Assembly: GCA_003554965.1 (NCBI GenBank)
Contig: PWHR01000046.1
Span: 1-56,148, forward strand
DNA from: Thermoplasmata archaeon
Lineage (GTDB): Archaea; Thermoplasmatota; Thermoplasmata; Halarchaeoplasmatales; Halarchaeoplasmataceae
Direction: 5' to 3'
Length of the DNA: 56,148 nt
Below are positions 40,744 to 48,377 of this stretch, one piece after another (the first letter of the stretch is position 1; every line of letters begins with the position of its first letter). The notes beneath the pieces were generated by a model that saw nothing but the letters and a program-made list of their open reading frames with translations, was not told the DNA's origin and ran no database searches. The position numbers were made by a program, and so were the translations under genes.

Positions 40744-40760
40744 GTTTGACACCAAGGGCG

Positions 40761-40846
40761 TTAAGAAGTCATCTAAACGAGTAAAAAGGTCCGAAATATT
40801 TAAATATTTCTCACTTCTATCTACTATTAAGACGCTATCTAAACGA
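40761..40846. promoter_or_regulatory. bidirectional promoter: palindromic TATA between two 20-bp direct repeats
   Basis: GAAATATTTAAATATTTC (40793-40810) is a perfect 18-bp palindrome able to serve as TATA element for both strands. TTAAGAAGTCATCTAAACGA (40761-40780) and TTAAGACGCTATCTAAACGA (40827-40846) match at 17 of 20 positions in the same orientation, one near each expected transcription start. They look like operators through which one regulator, probably the adjacent winged-helix protein, controls both directions. Confidence 0.6.
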
Positions 40847-40880
40847 CAAGAAGCGAAAAAAACGAAAAGGAGGAATAAAG

Positions 40881-40952
40881 ATGGTAATAAAAATAAAAAA
40901 CGAACAGTTAGGTACTGTGTGGATAACCGCGGGACCCGACACAGCATGGTAA
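40881..40952 (+). CDS. 23-residue micropeptide
   Basis: An ATG preceded by AAAAGGAGGAA (GGAGG at 40869-40873, ideal seven-base spacer) opens 23 codons, MVIKIKNEQLGTV then WITAGPDTAW, and a TAA. This is the best ribosome site in the surrounding 400 bases. The palindromic TATA at 40793-40810 and an operator-like repeat lie upstream. The composition (basic N-half, Trp14 and a C-terminal TAGPDTAW) could suit a precursor of a modified peptide, a small membrane or signalling peptide, or a regulatory leader. No downstream gene is positioned to be attenuated. Confidence 0.45.
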   Translation: MVIKIKNEQLGTVWITAGPDTAW

Positions 40953-41030
40953 AGGAGGGGATGAGCTAATTCTCTTATCAGAGAATAACTTCATCTTGAT
41001 CGGGTCCAAAAAACCTTTTTCCGCTAATAA

Positions 41031-41054
41031 TTTTTTAAATTAAAAAACCAAAAC
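41031..41054 (-). terminator. T-rich candidate terminator after the guide RNA
   Basis: On the minus strand the sequence downstream of the box C/D RNA runs GTTTTGGTTTTTTAATTT and on into further A/T tracts. Oligo-T stretches of this kind end archaeal transcripts. No stable hairpin is needed or seen. Confidence 0.35.
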
Positions 41055-41077
41055 TTCAATTTCTTAAAAGAAGAGTA

Positions 41078-41155
41078 GAACGGTGTTCATCAGAACTCAT
41101 AGGGTTAATCATCGCCCTCAGGCTCATACAAGCATTATCATCATCGAACCCGTTC
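41078..41155 (-). ncRNA. box C/D guide sRNA candidate
   Basis: On the minus strand, in order: stem GAACGG-GTTC, box C ATGATGA (41138-41144), a 16-nt guide, box D' CTGA (41118-41121), two bases, box C' GCGATGA (41109-41115, one mismatch to RUGAUGA), a 15-nt guide, box D CTGA (41090-41093), then GAAC-A-CCGTTC. The flanks pair over ten base pairs with one bulged A, giving the terminal kink-turn stem. All parts are in the order, orientation and spacing of archaeal 2'-O-methylation guides. It begins seven bases after the stop of the aminotransferase gene (41163), so it may be processed from that transcript, and ends before a T-rich stretch. Confidence 0.75.
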
Positions 41156-41162
41156 GTTCTTT

Positions 41163-42329
41163 TCACAGTTTTTCAACTGCTTTTTCGATCCTATCCATAG
41201 CTTCTTGGATATTTTCTTTTGAATTAGCAAAGGACAACCTTAGGTGATTTTCTCCTCTATCTCCAAAGGCTGAACCAGGAGTGGTCGCTACTTTGGCCTT
41301 TCTTAAAAGATACATCGACATCTCCATAGAATCCTTATCGAATTCATATTTAGGGAATGTATAAAATGTAGACTCCGGCTTTCTGCATGTAAATCCTTCG
41401 ATCTCATCCAATCTTTCCAACATCAATTCTCTTCTCTCTCTGTACTTGTCCATCATACTCTCTAACGCTCTCTCGGATTTCCATTCTTCTACCAGGGCTC
41501 TGTAAGCTGCTTTTTGTGCGAAGGATGTCGCGCAAGTTATAGAGTGAGTTTGTATCTTAACGATGTTCTCCAGCATGTCCTCGGTACAGGCCAGCCAGCC
41601 GATACGCCACCCCGTCATCGCATAGGCTTTTGAAAACCCGTTCACGGTTATAGTTCTCTCTCTCATCCCGTCCATGGAAGCTAAAGATACGTGCTCACCT
41701 TCAAACACCAATTTTTCATAGACCTCGTCGGTAACTACTTTCAGATCATTATCTACAGCTAAGTCTCTGATAATTTTTCTCTCTTCTTTGTTCAGCATCT
41801 TCCCGGTAGGATTGCTCGGTGAATTCAATATTATCATCTCTGTCCTCGACGATATCGCATCCTCCAGACTTTCCTGTTTTAACTCGAATTCTTCTCCATG
41901 AGCTGGTACCCTTCTCAATATACCATCGGCAAATTTTACTATAGGTCCGTATGAGACCCAGGCTGGATCGGGGAGGATGACTTCAGCACCATCATCTAGA
42001 TGGGCCAGAACAGACATGAATAATGCGTGTTTCGTCGGAGTGACCAAAACATTATCCGATGTGAAATCTAGATCGTTATCTTCTTTCATCTTCTCGGCTA
42101 TAGCTTCCCTGAGTTCACTTATCCCACTAGGAGGAGTATAATGTGTAAATCCCTTTTTCATTGCCTCGTTCGCAGCTTCGATTATGAACTCGGGTGTGTC
42201 AAAGTCCGGTTCACCAACCGCTAAAGAGATTATGTCTTCTCCGCCTTCTTCCATCTCAGTCGCTAGTTTTGATATCCTCATAGTGGCGGAGAAGGAAACA
42301 TCCAACATCCTTTTGACATTTTCATCCAT
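41163..42329 (-). CDS. class I aminotransferase (aspartate aminotransferase-like)
   Basis: A 388-residue fold-type I PLP aminotransferase of the AspC I-gamma type. Landmarks: ISLAVGEPDFDTPEFI, HYTPPSGISELREAIA, ILNSPSNPTGKML (Asn binding PLP), VVTDEVYEKLVF, the Schiff-base Lys in NGFSKAYAMTGWRIGW, and the substrate-carboxylate Arg in HLRLSFANS. Substrate may be aspartate or an aromatic amino acid. The 27-bp gap to argF carries GAGAGGTT eight bases before the ATG, so it probably continues the purC-argF transcript. The box C/D RNA lies immediately after its stop. Confidence 0.9.
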   Translation of the reverse strand: MDENVKRMLDVSFSATMRISKLATEMEEGGEDIISLAVGEPDFDTPEFIIEAANEAMKKGFTHYTPPSGISELREAIAEKMKEDNDLDFTSDNVLVTPTKHALFMSVLAHLDDGAEVILPDPAWVSYGPIVKFADGILRRVPAHGEEFELKQESLEDAISSRTEMIILNSPSNPTGKMLNKEERKIIRDLAVDNDLKVVTDEVYEKLVFEGEHVSLASMDGMRERTITVNGFSKAYAMTGWRIGWLACTEDMLENIVKIQTHSITCATSFAQKAAYRALVEEWKSERALESMMDKYRERRELMLERLDEIEGFTCRKPESTFYTFPKYEFDKDSMEMSMYLLRKAKVATTPGSAFGDRGENHLRLSFANSKENIQEAMDRIEKAVEKL

Positions 42330-42356
42330 GTATTTTAACCTCTCAATGAATAAAAA

Positions 42357-43271
42357 CTATCCCATCAGCTCCATCATGAGCCCTTTTTGCGCATGCATTC
42401 TATTCTCAGCTTGATCAAAGACCACAGAATGCGGACCATCCATCACTTCACTCGTTATCTCCACACCTCTATGTGCTGGGAGGCAGTGCATCACAATGAC
42501 CTCGTCGTCCGCTTGATCAACCAATTCTTTATTCACCTGATAACCTTCAAAATCTTTTTTACGCTTCTCTTCTTCATCTTCATCTCCCATCGAGATCCAA
42601 ACGTCGGTATAGATGACATCAGCTCCTTTAACAGCTTCTTTAGGCTTATCATGAAGACTGATCTCAGTATCGTATTTTTCACTCAGTTCAACAGCTTTTT
42701 TATAGATATCGTCATCTGGTCTGTAGCCTTCAGGTGTACAGGCTATCATGTCCATCCCAACTATGGGAGCACCTAACAGGAGAGAATGACAGACGTTATT
42801 TCCGTCTCCAATATAAACCAGCTTCTGATCGAATCCTCCTTTGAATTCTCTGATTGTCAGGAAGTCGGCAAGTATTTGACAGGGGTGCTCTTTATCATCC
42901 AGTCCGCTTATCACGGGAACTGAGGAGTTCTCAGCCAATTCTACCATCATCTCGTGTTCAAAAGCACGATACATTATCCCATCTACGTACCTGCTCAAAA
43001 CTTTAGCTGTATCGGCTATGGTTTCACCTCTTCCCAACTGAAGATCCTTAGGGCTCAAATACAATGCATGTCCACCAAGTTGCGTCATACCAACTTCAAA
43101 TGATATCCTAGTTCGTGTACTGGGCTTTTCGAATATCATCGCTAAACTCTTGTCCTTCAAAGAACGTACAGATTCACCGTTCTTCTGTTTTTTCTTCATC
43201 TCTCCTGCTCTTCTCAAAATCTCCTTCAAGTTCTTTTCTACATCCAATATAGAGATCACATTATCCGTCAT
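42357..43271 (-). CDS. argF: ornithine carbamoyltransferase
   Basis: Makes citrulline from ornithine and carbamoyl phosphate in arginine synthesis. A 304-residue protein with the carbamoyl-phosphate loop FEKPSTRTRISFE (STRTR), the mid-domain EHPCQILADFLT (HPCQ), YIGDGNNVCHSLL, and the ornithine loop VMHCLPAHRGVEIT. These motifs separate it from aspartate carbamoyltransferase. ATG 43271 has AGGTGA six bases upstream; the GTG at 43280 overlaps the purC stop as GTGA and would be a slightly longer alternative. Coupled to purC. Confidence 0.95.
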   Translation of the reverse strand: MTDNVISILDVEKNLKEILRRAGEMKKKQKNGESVRSLKDKSLAMIFEKPSTRTRISFEVGMTQLGGHALYLSPKDLQLGRGETIADTAKVLSRYVDGIMYRAFEHEMMVELAENSSVPVISGLDDKEHPCQILADFLTIREFKGGFDQKLVYIGDGNNVCHSLLLGAPIVGMDMIACTPEGYRPDDDIYKKAVELSEKYDTEISLHDKPKEAVKGADVIYTDVWISMGDEDEEEKRKKDFEGYQVNKELVDQADDEVIVMHCLPAHRGVEITSEVMDGPHSVVFDQAENRMHAQKGLMMELMG

Positions 43272-43276
43272 TTTTT

Positions 43277-44179
43277 TCACCTAAATTTTCCATCTGTTAA
43301 TCTTTCCATCATATCTAAATACAGATCCGAAGTCCTATCTACTATCTTCTCTGGAAGGTCTGGAATCGGGGGCTCTTCTCCGCCCTTTTCTCGGGCTTTC
43401 ATCAACTCATCATAGTAACCTATATCTTTATAGTGCTGTATAACGAATTCCTTGCTCATTTCAACGATGTTACCATCATCATAGTCGCTCTTTACCCACC
43501 ATCTGTCCTCATCAATGGTTCCGAAGGTATCGACGATTACAGGATCCCTGTTCTCATCCAGAGCGAACTCTTTTTTCCCCTCGACATGGAGGAGATCGTT
43601 ATTTTCGACTTTGCTTTGGATCAGTTCATCGATCTTGAAAACCACTTCTTTGATCTCATCGAATTCATCCCTATTCAAACCAGATACAGAGAGCGCTTCA
43701 TCCACACTCAATCTTCTGTCATGTTCATCCGATTTATTAATCATCTCAAAGAATGGTTTCGGGAGCCTATCTCCATAAACTGGTTCTTCTTCAAAACCCA
43801 ATTCTTTGTGATCTATTTTCCCCTTTTTTATCCTATCGTATAGCGATCCTGTTACAAAGTGTCTTGAGATGAATTCTAAAGGTATCTTATAATCCGTCCT
43901 GTCTTGATCGATCTTATCATGATCTTCGAAAACTTCGTACCTTTTTACTTCCATTAGTCTAGCATCTTTCCTCTTTTGGAAATGAGTTTTGTAACCTTGC
44001 TTTTCTATCTCTTCTAACCAATAAGAGGAAGTTTTACAGAGGGATTCTCCCTTCCTTGGGATCTCATTGGGTACTATCTTATTGAAAACTGATATATTGT
44101 CGGTGAATACAAATTCTAAACTACCCTTACCAACTTCGTAGACCTCTTTGACTTCACCTTTCCTTATGAGCTTCTTCAT
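43277..44179 (-). CDS. purC: phosphoribosylaminoimidazole-succinocarboxamide synthase
   Basis: SAICAR synthetase of purine synthesis, 300 residues, with LIRKGEVKEVYEVG at the N-terminus (ATP-grasp-like glycine loop), FTDNISVFNKIVPNEIPRKG, EFISRHFVTGSLYDR, FEMINKSDEHDR and DTFGTIDEDRWW. The SDEHD and FGTIDEDR blocks are active-site signatures. It is of the longer type also seen in bacteria and eukaryotes. TATA-like GGTTAAATACAC lies about 45 bases upstream. First gene of purC-argF-aminotransferase. PurQ, from the same pathway, is at 53760. Confidence 0.93.
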   Translation of the reverse strand: MKKLIRKGEVKEVYEVGKGSLEFVFTDNISVFNKIVPNEIPRKGESLCKTSSYWLEEIEKQGYKTHFQKRKDARLMEVKRYEVFEDHDKIDQDRTDYKIPLEFISRHFVTGSLYDRIKKGKIDHKELGFEEEPVYGDRLPKPFFEMINKSDEHDRRLSVDEALSVSGLNRDEFDEIKEVVFKIDELIQSKVENNDLLHVEGKKEFALDENRDPVIVDTFGTIDEDRWWVKSDYDDGNIVEMSKEFVIQHYKDIGYYDELMKAREKGGEEPPIPDLPEKIVDRTSDLYLDMMERLTDGKFR

Positions 44180-44263
44180 ATGACAGCACCCAACGGGTAT
44201 GGGGTTACGATTACTAAAGTGTATTTAACCTTTACGTATTCAGGAGTGGAATTATCAACCTAT

Positions 44264-44683
44264 TCAATCTCCTTGTAAACTAACTCTAGCCTTTTTCAAA
44301 AGATTTTTCGCATTTCTGAAAGTCACTTTATCTACAGCCTCTTCATATGGGAGCCAAATGTAGCCCTGATGTTCCTCGGATATCCTCACTTCTTTTTTTT
44401 CTGTTCCTCCCAATAGGTAGATGACTTTTTTGTGGGAAAGTTCGTTTCCTCTCTTGTAGAAGTACTCGATCTCCTCTTTAAAGTCTTTATGAAGTTCTAT
44501 CTCTTTTTCTTTTATGCCCGTCTCCTCACGTAACTCTCTTAAAGCGGCTTCTTTCTCATTTTCCCCTTCCTCAATATGTCCCTTTGGGAAATCCCAGTGA
44601 CCTGCTGGGTATTGTAGCAGAAGATACTCTCTAGGACTCTCAGGGCAGTACACCAAGACCCCTGCGGATACTTCAGCGAACAT
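44264..44683 (-). CDS. Nudix hydrolase (Ap4A hydrolase-like)
   Basis: A 139-residue Nudix protein with the box GHIEEGENEKEAALRELREETGI complete (GX5EX7REUXEEXGU). AGVLVYCPESPREYLLLQYPAGHWDFPKG upstream of the box is typical of bis(5'-nucleosyl)-tetraphosphatases, which remove Ap4A and related nucleotides. ATG 44683 comes one base after the stop of the PAC2 gene (TAA-G-ATG), so translation is coupled; the longer frame to 44788 only overlaps that gene. Linked with a proteasome chaperone by operon only. Confidence 0.88.
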   Translation of the reverse strand: MFAEVSAGVLVYCPESPREYLLLQYPAGHWDFPKGHIEEGENEKEAALRELREETGIKEKEIELHKDFKEEIEYFYKRGNELSHKKVIYLLGGTEKKEVRISEEHQGYIWLPYEEAVDKVTFRNAKNLLKKARVSLQGD

Positions 44684-44684
44684 C

Positions 44685-45461
44685 TTATCCGTACAATGGA
44701 GGGTGTGCGGACTTCCTTTCCATGTCACTCTGAGCTTTATTTGCCTGATCCACCATCTGGGCATACTGATCTTCAAGCTGCTCAGCACTTTCGATAAGAG
44801 ATTCCGTTTCGATGTCCAGTCCCCTGTAATCAGAGAACTTTTTCAACAGAATAGCTGAAGCCCTGGGATCAGGCATGTTGGGATTCCCTTCTGCCAGCAT
44901 ACCGATGGCATCTATTTCCTTCTCATTAGCATGCAGAAGTAGAGAGCTGGATATACCGGAGACAGCTCCTCTCGATATCACTTCTATATCAAGTTTCTCG
45001 GCTTCCGGCTTAGCTGAATGGGAACTTAAAACACCCCATATCTTCTTTTCTTCAGTATCAATATCCTCATCTGAACCCTTTTTTGGAATACCGTCAAAGA
45101 TTATCACTTCTTCTACGTTGCAGTCAAGTGCGAAGTCTATGATCGTCTCAGCGAGATTAGCTGTCAGGTTAGGAGGGATTATCATATCTGACTTCACCAA
45201 CAGAAATTTTTCTCCTGCAAAGAATCTGACCGGTCTTCTAGGTATACCGTCGAATATCACTGCAGTGGGCGGAAATTCGTCACAGTCCACAGAAGCGATC
45301 TGCTTCAAATCCAACGTGTTTATCAACTGTTCAGAGGCTATGCCTCCTATCAGTCCTGTACCAGGAAATCCAGCGACAAGGATCTCATAATCAGGGGTCT
45401 CTTCTTCGAGTATTATATCGAAGGAAATATCGTTCTCATAGGTTAGCTTTTCTTTCGTCAT
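44685..45461 (-). CDS. PAC2-family proteasome assembly chaperone with C-terminal HbYX
   Basis: A 258-residue homologue of archaeal PbaA/PbaB and eukaryotic PAC2. Signatures: ILVAGFPGTGLIGGIASEQL (about 26-45), the GIPRRPVRFFAG strand, EVIIFDGIPKKG and the GMLAEGNPNMPDPRASAILL block with ensuing helix. The last residues are PPLYG: hydrophobic-Tyr-X at the very C-terminus, the HbYX pattern by which proteasome activators dock into the alpha ring. That supports a role in binding the 20S core, as proposed for PbaA. A TATA-like ATATTTAAGG lies at about 45483-45492 on the minus strand. First gene of a two-gene operon. Confidence 0.9.
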   Translation of the reverse strand: MTKEKLTYENDISFDIILEEETPDYEILVAGFPGTGLIGGIASEQLINTLDLKQIASVDCDEFPPTAVIFDGIPRRPVRFFAGEKFLLVKSDMIIPPNLTANLAETIIDFALDCNVEEVIIFDGIPKKGSDEDIDTEEKKIWGVLSSHSAKPEAEKLDIEVISRGAVSGISSSLLLHANEKEIDAIGMLAEGNPNMPDPRASAILLKKFSDYRGLDIETESLIESAEQLEDQYAQMVDQANKAQSDMERKSAHPPLYG

Positions 45462-45599
45462 ATCATATCACTATATGTGCCTTAAATATCGTACTATTAC
45501 TTTTTATTTTTGGCCGAAGGGAGGCCTTAAGGGAAAATTCTTTAACCTCATAATACTTCTTAGCAGTAAATATCTGATGGGTTTCAAAGGATCGGTGAG

Positions 45600-46925
45600 A
45601 TGATGGATGAAAAAGGCTTTGAAAAGGATGACTACCCCAAATTGCAGGTCGCTTTGGACCTGATGAATCTTGATAGAGCATTGAGGATCAGTGAGCAGGC
45701 GGTTGAAGGAGGTACCGATTGGATCGAGGCGGGTACTCCACTGATAAAGGCTGAGGGGATGGACGCCGTGAGGGAATTAAGAAAAAAATTCCCCGATAAA
45801 AAGATAATAGCGGATATGAAGACAATGGACGTAGGGAGCGTTGAGGTTGAGATGGCAGCTAAAGCTGGTGCCGACATCATAGGGATACTAGGAGCAGCAG
45901 ACGACGAAACTTTCAAGGAGGGGATCAAGAGCGCTAACAACTACGATGCAGAGATATTAGCGGACCTGATCAGAGTGGAAGATCAAACAGAAAGAGCCAT
46001 CGAACTGACCGAGCTTGGAGTGAATTACATAGGGGTCCACGTCGGGGTGGACGCTCAGATGAAGGGAGAAGATCCTGGTGAATTAGTCAAAAAAGTTTCT
46101 GACGCGACCACGGTTCCGGTAGCCGCTGCAGGTGGACTCAATTCGGAAACAGCTCCCGAGATAGTAAAAAAAGGTGCCGATATCATAATAGCAGGTGGGG
46201 CGATAATAAAGGCAAAAGACGTTAAGAAGGCTGCACAAAATTTGAAGAAAGCAATAACTGAAGGGGTTAGTATAGAATCAGAAGTGAAAAGAAAAAGAGG
46301 AAAAGAGAAGATAGAAGAGATATTCAGAGAGGTTTCCACCCCTAACATATCTGATGCGATGCATAGAGAACCGTGCATGAAAGGTATTGAACCTGTTTCT
46401 CTAACGGATAAAAAAGTCGTCGGTAGGGCATTCACTGTTAGGACCGTTGATGGTGATTGGGCGAAACCTGTCGAGGCCGTCGAAAAAGCGGAAGAAGGAG
46501 CGGTATTAGTCATAGATGCAGGAGGAGGGAAAACAGCTGTTTGGGGCGAACTCGCCTCATGGTCCTGTGCACAAGAAGGGATCGAAGGAGTAGTTATAGA
46601 CGGGGCGGTTAGAGACGTTGGAGATATACAAGAATTGGGCTTTCCCGTTTTTGCCAGGAACAAAGCTTCCAACGCCGGCGATCCGAAAGGATACGGAGCT
46701 TTGGGAGACGAGATAGAATGTGGCAGAAGAAGAGTAAGGCCTGGTGACTGGATAATAGGTGATAAGAGCGGGGTCATGGTCGTACCCAAGGAAGAAGCTC
46801 TCCAGATAGCGAATCGTTCAATCGACGTGATGGAGAGGGAGAACAGAGTAAGAGAGGAGATAAAAGAGGGCAGGACTCTCTCAGTCGTTATGGAACTTGA
46901 GAAATGGGAGAAAAAAAGCGGTTGA
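45600..46925 (+). CDS. hexulose-6-phosphate synthase fused to RraA-like domain
   Basis: A 441-residue fusion common in archaea. The N-terminal TIM barrel (about 12-215) is 3-hexulose-6-phosphate synthase: LQVALDLMNLDRAL, EAGTPLIKAEGM, IIADMKTMDVG (Asp/Lys catalytic pair) and AAAGGLNSETAPEIVKKGADIIIAGGAI. The C-terminal part (about 240-430) is RraA-like, with STPNISDAMH, VIDAGGGKTAVWGELAS, GVVIDGAVRDV and PGDWIIGDKSGVMVVP; the G-x-R-D site residues of the RraA/HMG-aldolase family are partly kept (GAVRD). In archaea lacking the oxidative pentose route, HPS supplies ribulose 5-phosphate through the reverse RuMP pathway. ATG 45600 or 45603 could start it. Monocistronic. Confidence 0.92.
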   Translation: MMDEKGFEKDDYPKLQVALDLMNLDRALRISEQAVEGGTDWIEAGTPLIKAEGMDAVRELRKKFPDKKIIADMKTMDVGSVEVEMAAKAGADIIGILGAADDETFKEGIKSANNYDAEILADLIRVEDQTERAIELTELGVNYIGVHVGVDAQMKGEDPGELVKKVSDATTVPVAAAGGLNSETAPEIVKKGADIIIAGGAIIKAKDVKKAAQNLKKAITEGVSIESEVKRKRGKEKIEEIFREVSTPNISDAMHREPCMKGIEPVSLTDKKVVGRAFTVRTVDGDWAKPVEAVEKAEEGAVLVIDAGGGKTAVWGELASWSCAQEGIEGVVIDGAVRDVGDIQELGFPVFARNKASNAGDPKGYGALGDEIECGRRRVRPGDWIIGDKSGVMVVPKEEALQIANRSIDVMERENRVREEIKEGRTLSVVMELEKWEKKSG

Positions 46926-46929
46926 CCTT

Positions 46930-47784
46930 TCACCGATTTTCGAATCGATCCGATCTTACTACTTCCAACCCTAGATCCTCCGCCCAACTTCCTGCTTTTT
47001 TTCTTTCTTTCCCGGTAGTGCTGCTCCTGTCGAAATAAAGATATTCCGCCCTGGGGGTTTTCTGAACCATCTCTTCGAAACTCTCTTCGGTAATATGTCG
47101 CATACCCCATCCAGGGACCATATGGCCGATAGAAACTTTCCTATTCAAGGCCAGGTCAGTGAAGCGCGGGGCGTAATGACCTCCGCCTATGCAGATACAG
47201 ACAGGCCCCACATCCTCCACGTTATCTTTCAACTCATCACTCATGACGGTCGAAGCTATGACTTCGCCTGCTTTCTCATCGGTCCAAGCGCTCTCCTCAC
47301 TCCCTATTTCTATGTAATATGTAGGTTTTTTTAGAAAGGGACCGTGATGGGTGGCTTCGAACGATACTTCATAATGATCTTTCAAATCCTTCTCACGGGT
47401 ATTTTTTTCTAAAATTAAAAGTGCCTTGGTCATGTTTTCAGGCGAACAAGGTACCAATTTTTCTTCTTTTCCACCGAATTTAGCTTCTCCGAAATTGCCT
47501 ATGGGATGAACTGTTAAAGAATTTACTCCAGCTTCAGAAGAATGTCTAGAGATGAAAACAAATTCCTTAAACTCATCACCTAGAACTCCTTCGATCTTTT
47601 CATCTATATCATCATAATATATATGGTGCTCATTCAAAGTCACCACGTGATCTGTTTTTTTACCACCGATCCTGTATATCGGATTGCCTTCGAATTCCTC
47701 CACCTCTTCATGTTCTCTTTTTAGGATATGGGAAAGTATATTTTCACTAGCCTTATCTTCTTTAGAGGAAACGATCAGTCTCAT
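46930..47784 (-). CDS. dtdA: D-aminoacyl-tRNA deacylase, archaeal type
   Basis: A 284-residue DtdA/DTD2-type enzyme that hydrolyses D-aminoacyl-tRNA to protect translation. Landmarks: MRLIVSSKEDKASENIL, VFISRHSSEAGVNSLTVHPIGNFG, EATHHGPFLKKPTYYIEIGSEESAW and CICIGGGHYAPRFTDLAL. These His-rich, metal-coordinating blocks define the family. Convergent with the HPS-RraA gene (stops four bases apart). Complete in length. Confidence 0.93.
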   Translation of the reverse strand: MRLIVSSKEDKASENILSHILKREHEEVEEFEGNPIYRIGGKKTDHVVTLNEHHIYYDDIDEKIEGVLGDEFKEFVFISRHSSEAGVNSLTVHPIGNFGEAKFGGKEEKLVPCSPENMTKALLILEKNTREKDLKDHYEVSFEATHHGPFLKKPTYYIEIGSEESAWTDEKAGEVIASTVMSDELKDNVEDVGPVCICIGGGHYAPRFTDLALNRKVSIGHMVPGWGMRHITEESFEEMVQKTPRAEYLYFDRSSTTGKERKKAGSWAEDLGLEVVRSDRFENR

Positions 47785-47856
47785 GTCGTAGTTAAAAGAG
47801 GACAGATAGAAATATTTTTTGATAAAGAATTTATAGGTATAACTCCTTGATGAAGC

Positions 47857-48273
47857 ATGGTCGAGCTGGATAAAAAATTAGATAGTATCAAGAAAAAAAT
47901 GATGAGTGCAACAAGGAGTTCACCCACCTCTGCTGCAGATCTTGAAGAACTCCCGCTGTACTCGATACTGTTGGTGCTCGGGTCATACATCGCGATAGGC
48001 ATCGGGATATTCCATTTTCTGCTGGAATTCATCCGGGGACCTGATCTTTACCTGATCTTCCAGGTGGGGATAAATGTTTTCTTCGGATCGGGTCTTCTTA
48101 TCGCGTACCTAAAACTCGATAAAGAAAAGATCAAGTGGTCGATCATCGCAGTACTTTTTTCTTTGATGCTAGCTGCTTTCGGAGGCGTCGTGGGTATATT
48201 GGCCGGCATCATAGGAGTGTTTGGAGGGGTCATGAGTTTTCTCTCTATCAAGTACCGGATCTTCAGGATCTGA
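47857..48273 (+). CDS. small three-to-four-span membrane protein
   Basis: A 138-residue protein of unknown function. Charged N-terminus (LDKKLDSIKKKM), then hydrophobic helices at about 34-58, 66-84, 92-109 and a glycine-rich span (FGGVVGILAGIIGVFGGVM) of the kind seen in DUF4064-like proteins. A TATA-like AATTTATAGG (47828-47837) about 25 bases upstream suggests a near-leaderless message. Its neighbour at 48378 is also a membrane protein with its own promoter. Confidence 0.6.
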   Translation: MVELDKKLDSIKKKMMSATRSSPTSAADLEELPLYSILLVLGSYIAIGIGIFHFLLEFIRGPDLYLIFQVGINVFFGSGLLIAYLKLDKEKIKWSIIAVLFSLMLAAFGGVVGILAGIIGVFGGVMSFLSIKYRIFRI

Positions 48274-48377
48274 AAAAGGATGAGTAAACAAAGGTCAATT
48301 ATAAATAGTATTTTAGCGATTTGAAGTTCAGTAAAAAATGGTTTCATGCGACCGGATATGTATTTGGAGGCTAAATT

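Noticed and set aside
40744-40947. Longer start for the ArsR-like regulator giving a hydrophobic N-terminus
   Set aside because: The extension crosses the palindromic TATA element and the direct repeats and encodes an artificial Leu/Phe run; ATG 40743 leaves a normal regulator.
40951-40969. A second tiny frame (ATG AGC TAA) after another AAAGGAGGGG
   Set aside because: The purine tract directly abuts the ATG, leaving no spacer, and the product would be two residues.
40969-40986. Hairpin ATTCTC-TTATCA-GAGAAT after the micropeptide as terminator
   Set aside because: Only six weak pairs and no following T-tract, so it cannot be supported as a terminator.
46055-47110. 351-codon open frame antisense to the HPS-RraA gene
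   Set aside because: It is the Ser/Thr/Pro-rich mirror of a strongly supported coding gene, overlaps dtdA too, and matches no family.
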